Assembly (NCBI GenBank): GCA_964500645.1
Contig: CAZCOH010000005.1
Coordinates: 1-64,000 of the forward strand
Direction: 5' to 3'
Origin: CAYFIW01 sp964500645
GTDB taxonomy: Bacteria; Chloroflexota; Dehalococcoidia; Lucifugimonadales; UBA826
Length of the DNA stretch: 64,000 nt
In this document: in pieces, positions 35,510 through 44,250 of the stretch
How the letters are laid out: the number at the start of each line of letters is the position of its first letter
Numbering within the stretch: the stretch's first letter is position 1
The notes under the pieces: generated by a model
Database searches by the model: none
The model's input: the letters and a program-made list of their open reading frames with translations, nothing else
What the model was told of the DNA's origin: nothing
Translations under genes and position numbers: made by a program

Positions 35510-36379
35510 TTAATGGATTTCGTTTCCTTTTGGACCGGAACTGTGTTTACGTTGTTTGAACCCTCTCATTACTATCTTCGTTCTGAGAGTTGTAAATGAG
35601 AGGAATAAGACGAAGACTCCCGCGGAAAACAGTACAACAGATGCTCCTGATGAAACATCGATATAGAAGCTCATATATAAGCCTCCCAGCCCGCATAAGG
35701 CTCCTATGACAACCGAGAAAATTAGCATTTTGTGAAAATTGTTTGTTAATAATTGTGCTGTAACTGGAGGTATTACAATAGCCGCAGCTAACATAGTTAC
35801 CCCGAGAACTTGAAGTGACACAACGATAATTGCGGCTAACAACAGAGCAAATCCGGCATCGACCCAGCCGGTTGGCACACCATACAACCCAGCCACCTCA
35901 GATTCAAATGTGGTAAATAATAAATACTTATAGCCAACAAAAATTGCTACGACTGCTATGATCGTCACCACAACTATAGCAAGAAGATCTGTTTCAGTAA
36001 TCCCTAAAATATTCCCAAATAATGCGGCGTCGAAACTTCGAGTAAAACTCTTAAATTTGCTAATTAATGCCACCCCAAGTGCAAAACTAGCCGTAGTTAC
36101 GATCCCAATAGCAGCATCTGCGTTAATCCCTCGCTTCTTTGCGGTCAAATTGATTAACAGAGCCGAAATAAAGCCCCACAGACTCGCGCCTACAAAGAAA
36201 TTTATTGAGAGTACATAGCTTGTTACCGCACCACCAAAGATTGCGTGCGATAGTCCGTGGCCAATATATGACATTCTCCTGAGAACGATATAGACGCCTA
36301 TTAAACCGCAGAGCCCTCCAACTAGAGTCGCAACTATAAGTCCTCTTACAAAAAATTCATATTGTAGGGGAGCAAACAA
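35510..36379 (-). CDS. Metal ABC transporter permease (ZnuB/MntB family)
   Basis: A 289-residue ABC-3 family permease with seven to eight hydrophobic helices. RGLIVATLVGGLCGLIGVYIVLRRMSYIGHGLSHAIFGG (shown partly: VYIVLRRMSYIGHGLSHA) is the hallmark N-terminal region. VSLQVLGVTMLAAAIVIPPVTAQLL is the EAA-like coupling segment to the ATPase. It imports Zn2+ or Mn2+ across the cytoplasmic membrane with the following ATPase and binding protein. TTG at 36379 is the candidate start, 12 bases after the ATPase stop. Third gene in the operon; the C-terminus is a charged tail rich in lysine, serine and histidine. Confidence 0.92.
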   Translation of the reverse strand: MFAPLQYEFFVRGLIVATLVGGLCGLIGVYIVLRRMSYIGHGLSHAIFGGAVTSYVLSINFFVGASLWGFISALLINLTAKKRGINADAAIGIVTTASFALGVALISKFKSFTRSFDAALFGNILGITETDLLAIVVVTIIAVVAIFVGYKYLLFTTFESEVAGLYGVPTGWVDAGFALLLAAIIVVSLQVLGVTMLAAAIVIPPVTAQLLTNNFHKMLIFSVVIGALCGLGGLYMSFYIDVSSGASVVLFSAGVFVLFLSFTTLRTKIVMRGFKQRKHSSGPKGNEIH

Positions 36380-36391
36380 ATGGGAATTTTC

Positions 36392-37237
36392 CTAATTAGA
36401 TGATTTTAAATCCGAGTCATTATCTTTATGAGATCTTCCAAAAAAATGTGGCGATTCTGCAACCAATTTCATGCCCATATATTCAGTTACATTAATATCA
36501 GCATTATACGTTCTCTTAAGAACTGGAGGAGTAAACACCTCATCAGGTGGTCCCGAAGCGACTATTTCCTTGTTTACACAAACCACCCATGGCAGGTGGG
36601 CTGCCACCGCATTAATTTCATGGGTCGTCATAATAACCGTTACATCTTGGTGATTAAGTTCGTCAAGTAAATGCATAACTTCATCTCTTGTTTTTATATC
36701 CACCCCTGATGTTGGTTCGTCAAGAAGAAGCAATTTCGGACTGCTAACCAATGCCCTGGCCAAAAAGGCTCTTTGCTGTTGTCCTCCGGATATTTCCCTA
36801 ATATGTCGTTTAGCAAGGTCAGCTATCCCAAGCCTTTCCATCATTTCATTCCCCAACTTTTTATCCTCTTTTGGGTGCCAGGGAATCCACCATCTGTTAG
36901 GAGTGCGTCCCATCATCACCACCTGCTCCACGGTAATTGGAAAGTTCCAATCTATGTTCTCCAATTGGGGAACATACCCAATTTCTGGCCTTCCTTGGGA
37001 AAGTGAGCGCCCTTCAATTTTTACGTGTCCGTGATATATATCGACGGCACCAAGAATTGCCCGCAGCAAAGTCGTTTTACCTGATCCGCTAGGACCCAAC
37101 AATCCTACGAAATCTCCACGATTAATGTTTAAATTCACGTTAGCCAAAACGGATTCCCCATCATAGCCACACGTCACGTTAGAAAGCTCGACTATTCGTT
37201 CAGGGGTTTCATATTGATGAGGGATTGGATGAAGCAA
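36392..37237 (-). CDS. Metal ABC transporter ATP-binding protein (ZnuC/MntA family)
   Basis: ATPase subunit energising the adjacent permease. Walker A is GLLGPSGSGKTTLLRAILGA, the Q-loop YVPQLENIDWNFP, signature ISGGQQQRAFLARAL, Walker B LLLLDEPTSGVD, and H-loop MTTHEINAV. These are in the order and spacing of metal importers. I set the start at the TTG at 37237, four bases past the binding-protein stop, giving MLHPIPHQYETPERIVELSNV; the longer frame from a TTG at 37294 would overlap the upstream gene by 53 bases. The C-terminal 30 residues are charged. Middle gene of the operon. Confidence 0.9.
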   Translation of the reverse strand: MLHPIPHQYETPERIVELSNVTCGYDGESVLANVNLNINRGDFVGLLGPSGSGKTTLLRAILGAVDIYHGHVKIEGRSLSQGRPEIGYVPQLENIDWNFPITVEQVVMMGRTPNRWWIPWHPKEDKKLGNEMMERLGIADLAKRHIREISGGQQQRAFLARALVSSPKLLLLDEPTSGVDIKTRDEVMHLLDELNHQDVTVIMTTHEINAVAAHLPWVVCVNKEIVASGPPDEVFTPPVLKRTYNADINVTEYMGMKLVAESPHFFGRSHKDNDSDLKSSN

Positions 37238-37241
37238 AGTC

Positions 37242-38315
37242 TTATTCCGGGTATATTGCCTTGCTTTCCTCTTGGAAAACCAAGTTTGTATCAAATCCTA
37301 TCATTGCATCTGCATTCCCACCTAAAGCTGAGACCATTATTTCGACATTAGAAGCCATCAATCCAAGGTATGAATGGCCGGGATCACCTGGTCCACCAGG
37401 CAAGTCGTCATCTCGAAGTTGATCTATGAATTTTGAACCGCCTTCTTTAGCAATTTGTTCCATAATTGGGCTCGGGAATACGTCTGAGCCAAAGATCGCA
37501 GGAACATTTGTTTCGCGAACCTGATCGATCAGACGAGCAACTTCTTTCGCAGATGGCTCTCTGAAATCAGATGGCTGTACAGCCCCGATGATTTCTAGCC
37601 CATATCTTGGAGCAAAGAAAGGAAAAGAGTCATGATACGTTAAAAGTTTTCGATTGTTGGCTGGTATCGTCTCCACAGCGGATCGTATTCTTTCGTCTAG
37701 ATCATGGATTCTACTTGAAAAACGTTCCAAATTACTTTGAAAGTAAGATGCATTTGCCGGATCTAAATCGGACAATGCTTGAGTGACTAATTCAGCATAC
37801 TTTAAAGCTAGTATGGGATTAGTCCAAAGATGTGGATTAGGATGACCATCAGATTTTGGGAAAGAAAAATCATAAACCCATTCTTTGGGAGATATTGCTT
37901 TGTCTCCCAACTTCAATATTAATGTTCCGGACTTCGAATTAGCTTCCGCCATTTGAAGAGAAGGTTCCTCAAGATATAACCCATTTAAAATGATTAAGTC
38001 TGCCTGTGACATCAATTTTGCTACAGAAGGAGCTGGTTCGAATGTATGTGAATTGGTCCCCTCTGGTACTATCCCTTCCAGAAGGATTCTATTACCCCCG
38101 ATGTTTTCGACAATGCTTGTTATTGGAGAAACAGTGGTTACAACGTAAAAGGGTTCACCATGCACACTAGTAGAATTACTCACAGCAGTATTTTCTGAAT
38201 CCGTTAAAACTTCGGCACTATTCTCATTGCAACTCAGAGCACTAGCAATGCTAATTGTCAATATAATGAACGAAAGTGCAACAAGGCCTTTGTTTAACAA
38301 TAGGATTCGTTTCAA
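37242..38315 (-). CDS. Metal ABC transporter substrate-binding lipoprotein (ZnuA/TroA family)
   Basis: A 357-residue cluster-A-I solute-binding protein. The N-terminal hydrophobic segment ends in ASALSC, a loose lipobox that suggests lipidation at Cys-29. Metal ligands are expected at the histidines in GTNSHTFEPAP, HPNPHLWTNP and LTYHDSFPFFAPRYGL, and the aspartate in FGSDVFPS. A histidine at the third position is more like zinc-binding ZnuA/TroA than the glutamate of manganese-type PsaA, so zinc is favoured. The usual histidine-rich loop of many ZnuA proteins is absent. Start is TTG at 38315. First gene of the operon. Confidence 0.9.
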   Translation of the reverse strand: MKRILLLNKGLVALSFIILTISIASALSCNENSAEVLTDSENTAVSNSTSVHGEPFYVVTTVSPITSIVENIGGNRILLEGIVPEGTNSHTFEPAPSVAKLMSQADLIILNGLYLEEPSLQMAEANSKSGTLILKLGDKAISPKEWVYDFSFPKSDGHPNPHLWTNPILALKYAELVTQALSDLDPANASYFQSNLERFSSRIHDLDERIRSAVETIPANNRKLLTYHDSFPFFAPRYGLEIIGAVQPSDFREPSAKEVARLIDQVRETNVPAIFGSDVFPSPIMEQIAKEGGSKFIDQLRDDDLPGGPGDPGHSYLGLMASNVEIMVSALGGNADAMIGFDTNLVFQEESKAIYPE

Positions 38316-38409
38316 GATACTTAATAACCAGTTTTTTATTTATGAATGGAAATATTTTATAACTAATCGCCATTTATAGAATAGCTGCATTATCAAAAAT
38401 TAGACAACC

Positions 38410-38482
38410 CTTTCACATAATAACAGTGAAAAATAAACAGTTGTGCAATCTGTTTTTATGCTTCTCTATTACTATGTGAAAG
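38410..38482. repeat. Inverted repeat upstream of the metal importer operon
   Basis: CTTTCACATA at 38410-38419 and TATGTGAAAG at 38473-38482 are perfect ten-base inverted arms, 53 bases apart. A third half-site, GTGAAA at 38426-38431, makes a compact palindrome TTTCAC-n9-GTGAAA with the left arm. It lies 95-170 bases upstream of the first gene of the minus-strand Zn/Mn ABC operon. It is an operator candidate for a metal-responsive repressor. It does not match the Zur, MntR or Fur boxes I know. Confidence 0.45.
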
Positions 38483-38503
38483 AGATCAAACCTGTTTCTC
38501 AGG

Positions 38504-39256
38504 CTAACGTGTTATGCCGGAAAGGCCACCCTTCAAACCTTCAGTTGCCCAAGGTGCCCAAGGCATAGTGAAAAATTTAAAGCCCTTGGCCACGTAAAAA
38601 TTGGGGTCCATATCTGGAGGAATGAAATACATGCCAGGCATAACGTTGTGCCTTTTGCACGCTTCGGCGATCTTGTCTAAACCAGCTTGATAAGTATCGC
38701 TTTGGTAATCCAATGGAACTCCGAGTTCGATTGACAAATCAGATGGACCTACCAATAACACGTCTATTCCCGATACGCTGAGAATCTCATCGATGTTATC
38801 GATTGCTTGCTGGGTCTCGATCATGGGAACTATCAAGAGATCTCTATTAACAGTGTCGAGATAGTCTCTGTAGTCTTTAGTATCCCCCCAATCCCCTCGA
38901 ATACCTGCATTACTTCTATCGCCTTCTGGTGAGTATTTGCACGCACGCACCATCGCTGTGGCCTGAGCTTTATCGTTCACCATTGGGACAATAATCCCAC
39001 GGGCCCCGGCGTCTAACGCGAAACAAATCAATTCTGCCCTATTGCCGCTTACTCTCACTATTGGAGCTGTATCCGTACTCTTAGTGGCGGCGATTCCTGC
39101 GTAGAATTCTTTTGGTTCATATGGGGAGTGCTGGGTATCAAAAAGGATGAAATCAAAACCAGCATTAGCTAACATCCCCATATTATCGGCAGCCGGAGAA
39201 CCAGCAGTACCAACAACCGTTTTACCGGCCTTGATCTTATCTTTTATCACATTCAT
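38504..39256 (-). CDS. HpcH/HpaI-family class II aldolase
   Basis: A 250-residue pyruvate-type class II aldolase. The catalytic base histidine is in ILFDTQHSPYEP, a substrate arginine in IVRVSGNRAE, the metal glutamate in VPMIETQQAIDNIDEI, and the metal aspartate in LLVGPSDLSIELG. In this family a divalent metal and pyruvate or another 2-oxoacid enolate take part in cleavage of 2-keto-4-hydroxyacids. The substrate here is not determined. Start ATG at 39256 with GGAGG eight bases upstream. Divergent from the alpha-hydroxy-acid oxidase-like gene, 225 bases apart. A small hairpin GGCGgtattCGCC (39369-39381) lies in that interval. Confidence 0.88.
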   Translation of the reverse strand: MNVIKDKIKAGKTVVGTAGSPAADNMGMLANAGFDFILFDTQHSPYEPKEFYAGIAATKSTDTAPIVRVSGNRAELICFALDAGARGIIVPMVNDKAQATAMVRACKYSPEGDRSNAGIRGDWGDTKDYRDYLDTVNRDLLIVPMIETQQAIDNIDEILSVSGIDVLLVGPSDLSIELGVPLDYQSDTYQAGLDKIAEACKRHNVMPGMYFIPPDMDPNFYVAKGFKFFTMPWAPWATEGLKGGLSGITR

Positions 39257-39481
39257 TCAACAAACCTCCGTTTATCTGTTTGTACAAGATTCGTCTGTAG
39301 TTTACGACAAGTTGATCATTCACACGAGTCCACTAACCGTGATCCATTAAGAGCCCCATACGGCGTTAGGCGGTATTCGCCCTTAAATTGTCTTTTAAGT
39401 TATGATCCTATGGCCAATAATTTAACAGGATTTTACATTAGTCCGACCGTTTGAAATCAGAATGCTAATTGGAGGTAGAAA

Positions 39482-40579
39482 ATGGCAGAACATAAATTAA
39501 TCTCCCTTAATGATTATGAAGAGCTGGCATATCGTAAGATGTCAAAGGAGCTCTCGGATTACGTACGAGCCGGCGCTCAGGATGAAATAACTCTTCGTTT
39601 AAACCGATCTGACTTTAGTGATATAACCGTAAATCCTAGAATTTTTAGAGATGTTAATACTCGGGATCTTTCTACTACAGCCCTGGGAACCCCGATATCT
39701 CTGCCAATCATGATAACTCCTGCTGGTGGACAACTGCACCTTCATTCAGAGGGCGAATTAGCGACAGCTCGGGCGGCAAACGCACATGGCACTATTTATT
39801 CCACACCTACGAATTCGGGAAAATCTCTCGAGAGTATCGCTGAAGAGACTACTGGGCCAAAATGGTTCCAAATCGGTCAACACACTAGGGAGATTCAAGA
39901 ACATTTCGTAAAGAGAGCCGAAGCCGCTGGTTATAAGGCAATAATACTAACGGCCGACACCCCAATACCCAGCCGAAGGGAAAGTGAGATTCGAAACGAC
40001 TTTTCTATCCAGGATCATCTAAGTTGGGGTAGCATCGAAGGCCACGAAGAGTTTTTGCTATCTGACCCCGATTTGCATGCCTACATATATGGTGGATCCG
40101 ATAAAAACCAGGGATCGGCTGGCACTGGAGACAAATCTATGAATTGGGATGACATGGAATGGTTTAGGAGTATAACCAACCTCCCAATAGTTATAAAAGG
40201 AGTCAGACATATCGACGATGCTAGAAAATGTGTAGATGCCGGATTTCAGGGAATTACTATTTCAAACCATGGAGCACGTCACATGGATGGCAACAAATCG
40301 TCCATAAAGGTTTTATCTGAGATAGCTCCCGAAGTCTCAGACAAAATAGAAGTATTTTTCGATTCCGGTATACGACGTGGCATGGATATCGCCAAGGCCC
40401 TAAGCCTCGGAGCCCAAGCTGTTCTTATTGGACGGCCTCTTTTTTGGGGACTCGCGGTTGATGGAGAATCAGGTGTTTTCAATGTTATAGATATACTGAA
40501 GACGGAACTAGATTTAGCAATAGCATATCTGGGAGTGAAAAAGGTAACGGACTTAGACGAATCGTACATAAATTCTTAG
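39482..40579 (+). CDS. FMN-dependent alpha-hydroxy-acid dehydrogenase family protein
   Basis: A 365-residue TIM-barrel flavoprotein related to glycolate oxidase, lactate oxidase and LldD. Conserved features: Tyr of LSDYVRAGAQDEITL (Y24 of spinach glycolate oxidase), LTADTPIPSRRE, the FMN lysine in VIKGVRHIDDA, the catalytic His and Arg in SNHGARHMDG, and FDSGIRRGMDIAKAL with LGAQAVLIGRP. The tyrosine pair of QLYVYKDR is replaced by QIGQHTRE, so the substrate-activating Tyr129 is histidine. The specificity is thus probably changed; the substrate is unknown. Start ATG at 39482 with TTGGAGG nine bases upstream. Confidence 0.88.
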   Translation: MAEHKLISLNDYEELAYRKMSKELSDYVRAGAQDEITLRLNRSDFSDITVNPRIFRDVNTRDLSTTALGTPISLPIMITPAGGQLHLHSEGELATARAANAHGTIYSTPTNSGKSLESIAEETTGPKWFQIGQHTREIQEHFVKRAEAAGYKAIILTADTPIPSRRESEIRNDFSIQDHLSWGSIEGHEEFLLSDPDLHAYIYGGSDKNQGSAGTGDKSMNWDDMEWFRSITNLPIVIKGVRHIDDARKCVDAGFQGITISNHGARHMDGNKSSIKVLSEIAPEVSDKIEVFFDSGIRRGMDIAKALSLGAQAVLIGRPLFWGLAVDGESGVFNVIDILKTELDLAIAYLGVKKVTDLDESYINS

Positions 40580-40611
40580 AGTATCATGCCGCATTTTTCA
40601 AATGAAAATGA

Positions 40612-40688
40612 TGGTGACCCCAGCGGGATTCGAACCCGCGATCTCCGCCTTGAAAGGGCAGTGTCCTGGACCGCTAGACGATGGGGCC
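40612..40688 (-). tRNA. tRNA-Glu (anticodon UUC)
   Basis: The reverse strand folds as a standard tRNA: acceptor GGCCCCA pairs with TGGGGTC (one G-T), a D-arm region with GTCTAGCGGTCCAGGACA, anticodon stem CTGCC/GGCGG, loop CTTTCAA with anticodon TTC, T-arm GCGGG TTCGAAT CCCGC, discriminator A, and an encoded CCA at 40612-40614. The pattern fits bacterial tRNA-Glu. It lies 33 bases downstream of the hydroxyacid-oxidase stop codon, on the opposite strand. Confidence 0.96.
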
Positions 40689-40759
40689 AAATAATCGGCA
40701 TAAATTAAGCCAACCGTTCTATTCTATTTCCAGATATGTGTTACTGCAACGTCAAACAC

Positions 40760-41791
40760 CTATGGATATAGCGATAGTTGTTGCAATCCGGTTGATTCCT
40801 CTAACCCACACATTATATTCATGTTCTGAACCGCCTGTCCCGCAGCCCCTTTCACAAGATTGTCTATGCAACTAACCACAATCATTCTTCCTGTCCTCTC
40901 ATCAACATTTGGATAAACTCTACAATCATTTCCACCTAATGTTTGCTTCGTCATTGGAGGTGAATCCGTGACTTTAACGAATTCTTCATTTCTATAGGAA
41001 GTCCTATAAATCTCTTTAATGGAGCCCTGTATATCCTTCTCAGATTCTAAAAAGTCTTCATCAATGGAGGCATACGAAGTTGCAAGGATGCCCCTTGTCA
41101 TGGGTATAAGATGAGGTACGAAAGTAACCTTAACCTCTTCCCCAGCAGCTTGAGAAAGTTCCTGAGCGATTTCTGGCATGTGACGGTGGCCGTCCAGGCC
41201 ATACGCACTAACATTCTCATTTACCTCTGAGTAATGAGTTTTTAAAGACAATCCCCTACCGGCACCTGAAACACCTGACTTAGCATCAATTATTACATTG
41301 TTATCTATAATTCCTGCCCTTAATGCAGGTGCGAGGCCTAAAATTGAAGCAGTCGGGTAGCAACCTGGATTAGCCACAATTGAGGAAGTAGATATGTGTT
41401 TTCGATAAATCTCAGGTAACCCGTAAACACTCTCTTCAATCAATTTGGGGGCTGGATGTTCAACCTCATACCATTCTGAATAAACGTCTAAATCCCTAAT
41501 CCTAAAATCGGCGCTAATATCTATGCATTTAACACCTTGCCCGGCGACTTCTGCTATCGCGGCGGCACTTGCGGCATGAGGTAAGGCAGAGAAGACAAAA
41601 TCTAAACTCCCTGAAAGTTCAGATTGTATTTCCAGATTCAAATTATCCAAATGAGGAAACACATCCCCAAGTCTTTTACCCGCTCCACTTCGACCAGTTA
41701 CGGAAGTGATTTCAACTTCAGGATGAACGCTCAAAATCCTAGCAAGTTCAGCGCCCGCATATCCTGTTACATTTATTATTCCTACCTTCAT
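40760..41791 (-). CDS. argC: N-acetyl-gamma-glutamyl-phosphate reductase
   Basis: ArgC reduces N-acetylglutamyl phosphate to the semialdehyde with NADPH in arginine synthesis. The 343-residue protein has VTGYAGAELARILSVHPE (NADP fold), SALPHAASAAAI, and the catalytic cysteine in SSIVANPGCYPTASILGLAP. The DAKSGVSGAGR loop, HRHMPEIAQEL with a catalytic histidine, and the C-terminal NLVKGAAGQAVQNMN are present. Start is set at the ATG at 41791 because of an excellent AAGGAGG; an in-frame codon eleven residues earlier gives only a non-homologous extension. argB, argJ and argD are absent, while argH is at 49944. Confidence 0.96.
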   Translation of the reverse strand: MKVGIINVTGYAGAELARILSVHPEVEITSVTGRSGAGKRLGDVFPHLDNLNLEIQSELSGSLDFVFSALPHAASAAAIAEVAGQGVKCIDISADFRIRDLDVYSEWYEVEHPAPKLIEESVYGLPEIYRKHISTSSIVANPGCYPTASILGLAPALRAGIIDNNVIIDAKSGVSGAGRGLSLKTHYSEVNENVSAYGLDGHRHMPEIAQELSQAAGEEVKVTFVPHLIPMTRGILATSYASIDEDFLESEKDIQGSIKEIYRTSYRNEEFVKVTDSPPMTKQTLGGNDCRVYPNVDERTGRMIVVSCIDNLVKGAAGQAVQNMNIMCGLEESTGLQQLSLYP

Positions 41792-41798
41792 ACTTGGC

Positions 41799-41805
41799 CT
41801 CCTTT
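41799..41805 (-). promoter_or_regulatory. Ribosome-binding site deciding the argC start
   Basis: AAGGAGG on the minus strand lies seven bases before the ATG at 41791. It fixes the start and rejects the longer frame that begins at 41824. Confidence 0.75.
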
Positions 41806-41856
41806 CTAGAAAATCTCGGTCCAATACTCTACACGAAATCGGGTAATTAACGTTAG

Positions 41857-42534
41857 TTAAACTTTACCTCTACTGAAACACATTTGAGCTATTTCACACG
41901 AGTCACACTTCGGGTACCTAGCCTTACATGTATCTCTACCATGCTTTATAAGAAACATATGAAATTGAAAGACCTCGTGTTCAGGAACTATCCTCTCAAG
42001 GGATTCATGAGCGTCCTCTGCTGTCGTCTTAGGTCCTATTAATCTTAGTCTCTTCGAAACCCTGTGAATATGAGTGTCAACAGGCATCGCTGGCATTCCG
42101 AAAGAAAAACATAGAATTATCGCGGCAGTTTTTGGCCCCACTCCCTTCAGCCTCGTCAGCCACAGCTTCGCTTCAGCAAGCGGCATTTCCGAAAGAAAAG
42201 TGAGGTCAAAATCCCCTAATTCACTTCTGATTTGGTTAAGGATTTGCTTGATCCTTGGTGCCTTTGACTTTGATAAACCTCCATGACGTATGGTTTTTTC
42301 TATCTCGCCAACGGCGGCGTCAGCGATCGCATCCAAAGTACCAAAATGCATCATGAGACTTTTAAAGGCTCTTTCAGAGTTAAGATCGGACGTATGTTGC
42401 GAAAGAATCGTGTAAACCAATTCTTCACCAGCGTTATACCGGATTTTCCACGGAATAGGTCCATATACATCCATAAATTTCTCTGACAGTTTACATACCA
42501 GATTTTTTTTACAGGCAATCGACTTTCTTCCCAC
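41857..42534 (-). CDS. nth: Endonuclease III
   Basis: Base excision repair DNA glycosylase/AP lyase acting on oxidised pyrimidines. The helix-hairpin-helix LTRLKGVGPKTAAIIL holds the catalytic lysine and MPVDTHIHRVSKRL the catalytic aspartate. The C-terminal 4Fe-4S motif CKARYPKCDSCEIAQMC matches C-x6-C-x2-C-x5-C. The 225 residues are close to E. coli Nth (211). Start is GTG at 42534. It is transcribed toward argC with 32 bases between argC's upstream region and its stop, so the two may be cotranscribed. Confidence 0.95.
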   Translation of the reverse strand: MGRKSIACKKNLVCKLSEKFMDVYGPIPWKIRYNAGEELVYTILSQHTSDLNSERAFKSLMMHFGTLDAIADAAVGEIEKTIRHGGLSKSKAPRIKQILNQIRSELGDFDLTFLSEMPLAEAKLWLTRLKGVGPKTAAIILCFSFGMPAMPVDTHIHRVSKRLRLIGPKTTAEDAHESLERIVPEHEVFQFHMFLIKHGRDTCKARYPKCDSCEIAQMCFSRGKV

Positions 42535-42625
42535 AGCTAACTCCTATAAATATATTTATATTCTCATACCAACACGCTTAGTACTGATAAGATATTTTGA
42601 AATGTAAAAACGGATATATTTTCTT

Positions 42626-43618
42626 ATGAAATCAGTAGGAATCATAGCAAACCCAGCCTCTGGAAAGGACATACGACGCCTCATTTCTCAAAGTCGCTTA
42701 GTCACCAACCAAGAAAAAATAAACATAGTTAAGCGTATATTGGGAGGTTTAGAGGCTGGTGGTATAGATAAAGTTTTATTTATGCCGGATTATTCAAATT
42801 TAGGAAAGAGTGCAGCAAATGAGTATCATGGCCTCATTCAAACGGAAATCTTGGACGTACCAATCTTTAACAAAGACATAGATACTATTAATTCCGTAAA
42901 AGAAATGATTCAGCGTGATGTTAGCGTAATAATCGCATTGGGCGGTGATGGAACCTCTCGCGCTGTTAGCGCAGCCTCCGAATCTATCCCAATCCTCCCT
43001 GTTTCTACAGGAACAAACAACGTGTTTCCGTTTATGGTTGAAGGTACCTTAGCCGGCATATCGACTGCCTATGTTGTCCAACATCCGGAATCCCTTTCAA
43101 TTTGCGCCCCGGTTCAAAAAAAGTTTGACGTCGAAACGGATTCTGGTTTAAAAGATATATCGCTCGTTGACATAGCAGTGTCAAAGGAGTACTTCGTTGG
43201 ATCTCGTGCTATCTGGAATATAAATTCGGTCTCAGAATTATTTTTGGCAATTGCCGAACCCCATGCTATCGGTTTGTCATCAATAGGTGGATGGGCAAAT
43301 CCTATACACCGAAATGAACCTAAGGGATTACACATTAGGTTTTCAGAAAAACCGACCGGTTATTCCGTTTCCGCTCCCATAGTGCCAGGCATACTTTCTG
43401 AAGTCTATATAGACTCTTTAAACGTCATAGATAAAAATCAAATAAACGAAGTTTCTTTGTCTCCATCTACTATAGCCCTTGACGGAGAACGCACTATACC
43501 CATTAGAGAAGGAGAAAAAGTGCAGGTGACTCTAAACATATATGGGCCAACCGTATTAAATCCGTTCATCGCCATCAGAGAGGCTGCGAAGAATAATTTT
43601 TTAAATAGTTGGGAATAA
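42626..43618 (+). CDS. ATP-NAD kinase-like / AcoX-type protein
   Basis: A 330-residue protein of the NAD kinase / diacylglycerol kinase superfamily. The N-terminus VGIIANPASGKDIRRLI and the phosphate-binding GGDGTSRAVS (about residue 110) are conserved, and STGTNNVFPF follows. The pattern resembles AcoX of acetoin-catabolism clusters more than NadK, which has a different C-terminal half. No acetoin dehydrogenase genes are nearby. Substrate of phosphorylation is unknown. Divergent from nth; a 106-base gene-free gap follows, before the convergent TPR gene. Confidence 0.8.
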   Translation: MKSVGIIANPASGKDIRRLISQSRLVTNQEKINIVKRILGGLEAGGIDKVLFMPDYSNLGKSAANEYHGLIQTEILDVPIFNKDIDTINSVKEMIQRDVSVIIALGGDGTSRAVSAASESIPILPVSTGTNNVFPFMVEGTLAGISTAYVVQHPESLSICAPVQKKFDVETDSGLKDISLVDIAVSKEYFVGSRAIWNINSVSELFLAIAEPHAIGLSSIGGWANPIHRNEPKGLHIRFSEKPTGYSVSAPIVPGILSEVYIDSLNVIDKNQINEVSLSPSTIALDGERTIPIREGEKVQVTLNIYGPTVLNPFIAIREAAKNNFLNSWE

Positions 43619-43724
43619 ATTCTGATTGGACTAAAACATTCACACACAAAACCGATCAATCTCATTGATCTCTAAACGATTATTATTTAAGCAATGTGTT
43701 TGCACAAAATCACGGAATAGATCA

Positions 43725-44243
43725 CTAATCTGATAGTAATTCTCTAACTTTTTCATAATCTTTCACGGCCGCCTCTTTTTCTCCAATCTTCCAAAGAAGC
43801 ATCCCTCTATTGTTTAATGCATACCAATATTTATCATCAAGTGCGATAGCTTTATCAAAATCCTTTAGTGCGTCGTCATACATGAAAAGATCTGAGTATG
43901 CCATGCCTCTATTATTGTAGGCATCCCTGTAATTTACATCCAAAGAGATAGCAGCTGTCAAATCATCTATGGACAGCTGGGATTCACCTAAACCACGGTA
44001 TGATATACCCCTGTTATTGTAAACTGGAGGATCTGCTTTTCCAGAGTCGATAATCTTTGTGTAATCCTCTATAGCTTCGCCGAATCTACCTATATCTAAG
44101 TATCCGTTTCCCCTTAAAAATAGATTCCGCGGATCCCTAGGATCTGCTAAAAGTTCCATAGTTAGCGTTTCAATGATTTCTAATACATAGTCATTGTCGC
44201 TTTTCCCACTCAAATTCTCATCATTTTGCCAGTTATAAACCAT
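43725..44243 (-). CDS. TPR-repeat protein
   Basis: A 172-residue soluble protein with four to five tetratricopeptide repeats starting near residue 35. The units DPRNLFLRGNGYLDIGRFGEAIEDYTKI, PPVYNNRGISYRGLGESQLSIDDLTAAI, RDAYNNRGMAYSDLFMYDDALKDFDKAI and WYALNNRGMLLWKIGEKEAAVKDYEKV (described in part) show the W/Y-x2-G-x3-Y-A/F pattern. TPRs mediate protein-protein contacts; the partner is unknown. No signal peptide. Its start lies seven bases after the stop of the interrupted Nudix gene, so it is probably the last gene of the methyltransferase-Nudix-TPR unit. Confidence 0.85.
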   Translation of the reverse strand: MVYNWQNDENLSGKSDNDYVLEIIETLTMELLADPRDPRNLFLRGNGYLDIGRFGEAIEDYTKIIDSGKADPPVYNNRGISYRGLGESQLSIDDLTAAISLDVNYRDAYNNRGMAYSDLFMYDDALKDFDKAIALDDKYWYALNNRGMLLWKIGEKEAAVKDYEKVRELLSD

Positions 44244-44250
44244 TATTTAT

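Noticed and set aside
39369..39381. Small hairpin GGCGgtattCGCC between the divergent HpcH and hydroxyacid-oxidase genes
   Set aside because: Four-base arms with no T-run, and no gene ends there; not a terminator and too short to name as a riboswitch.
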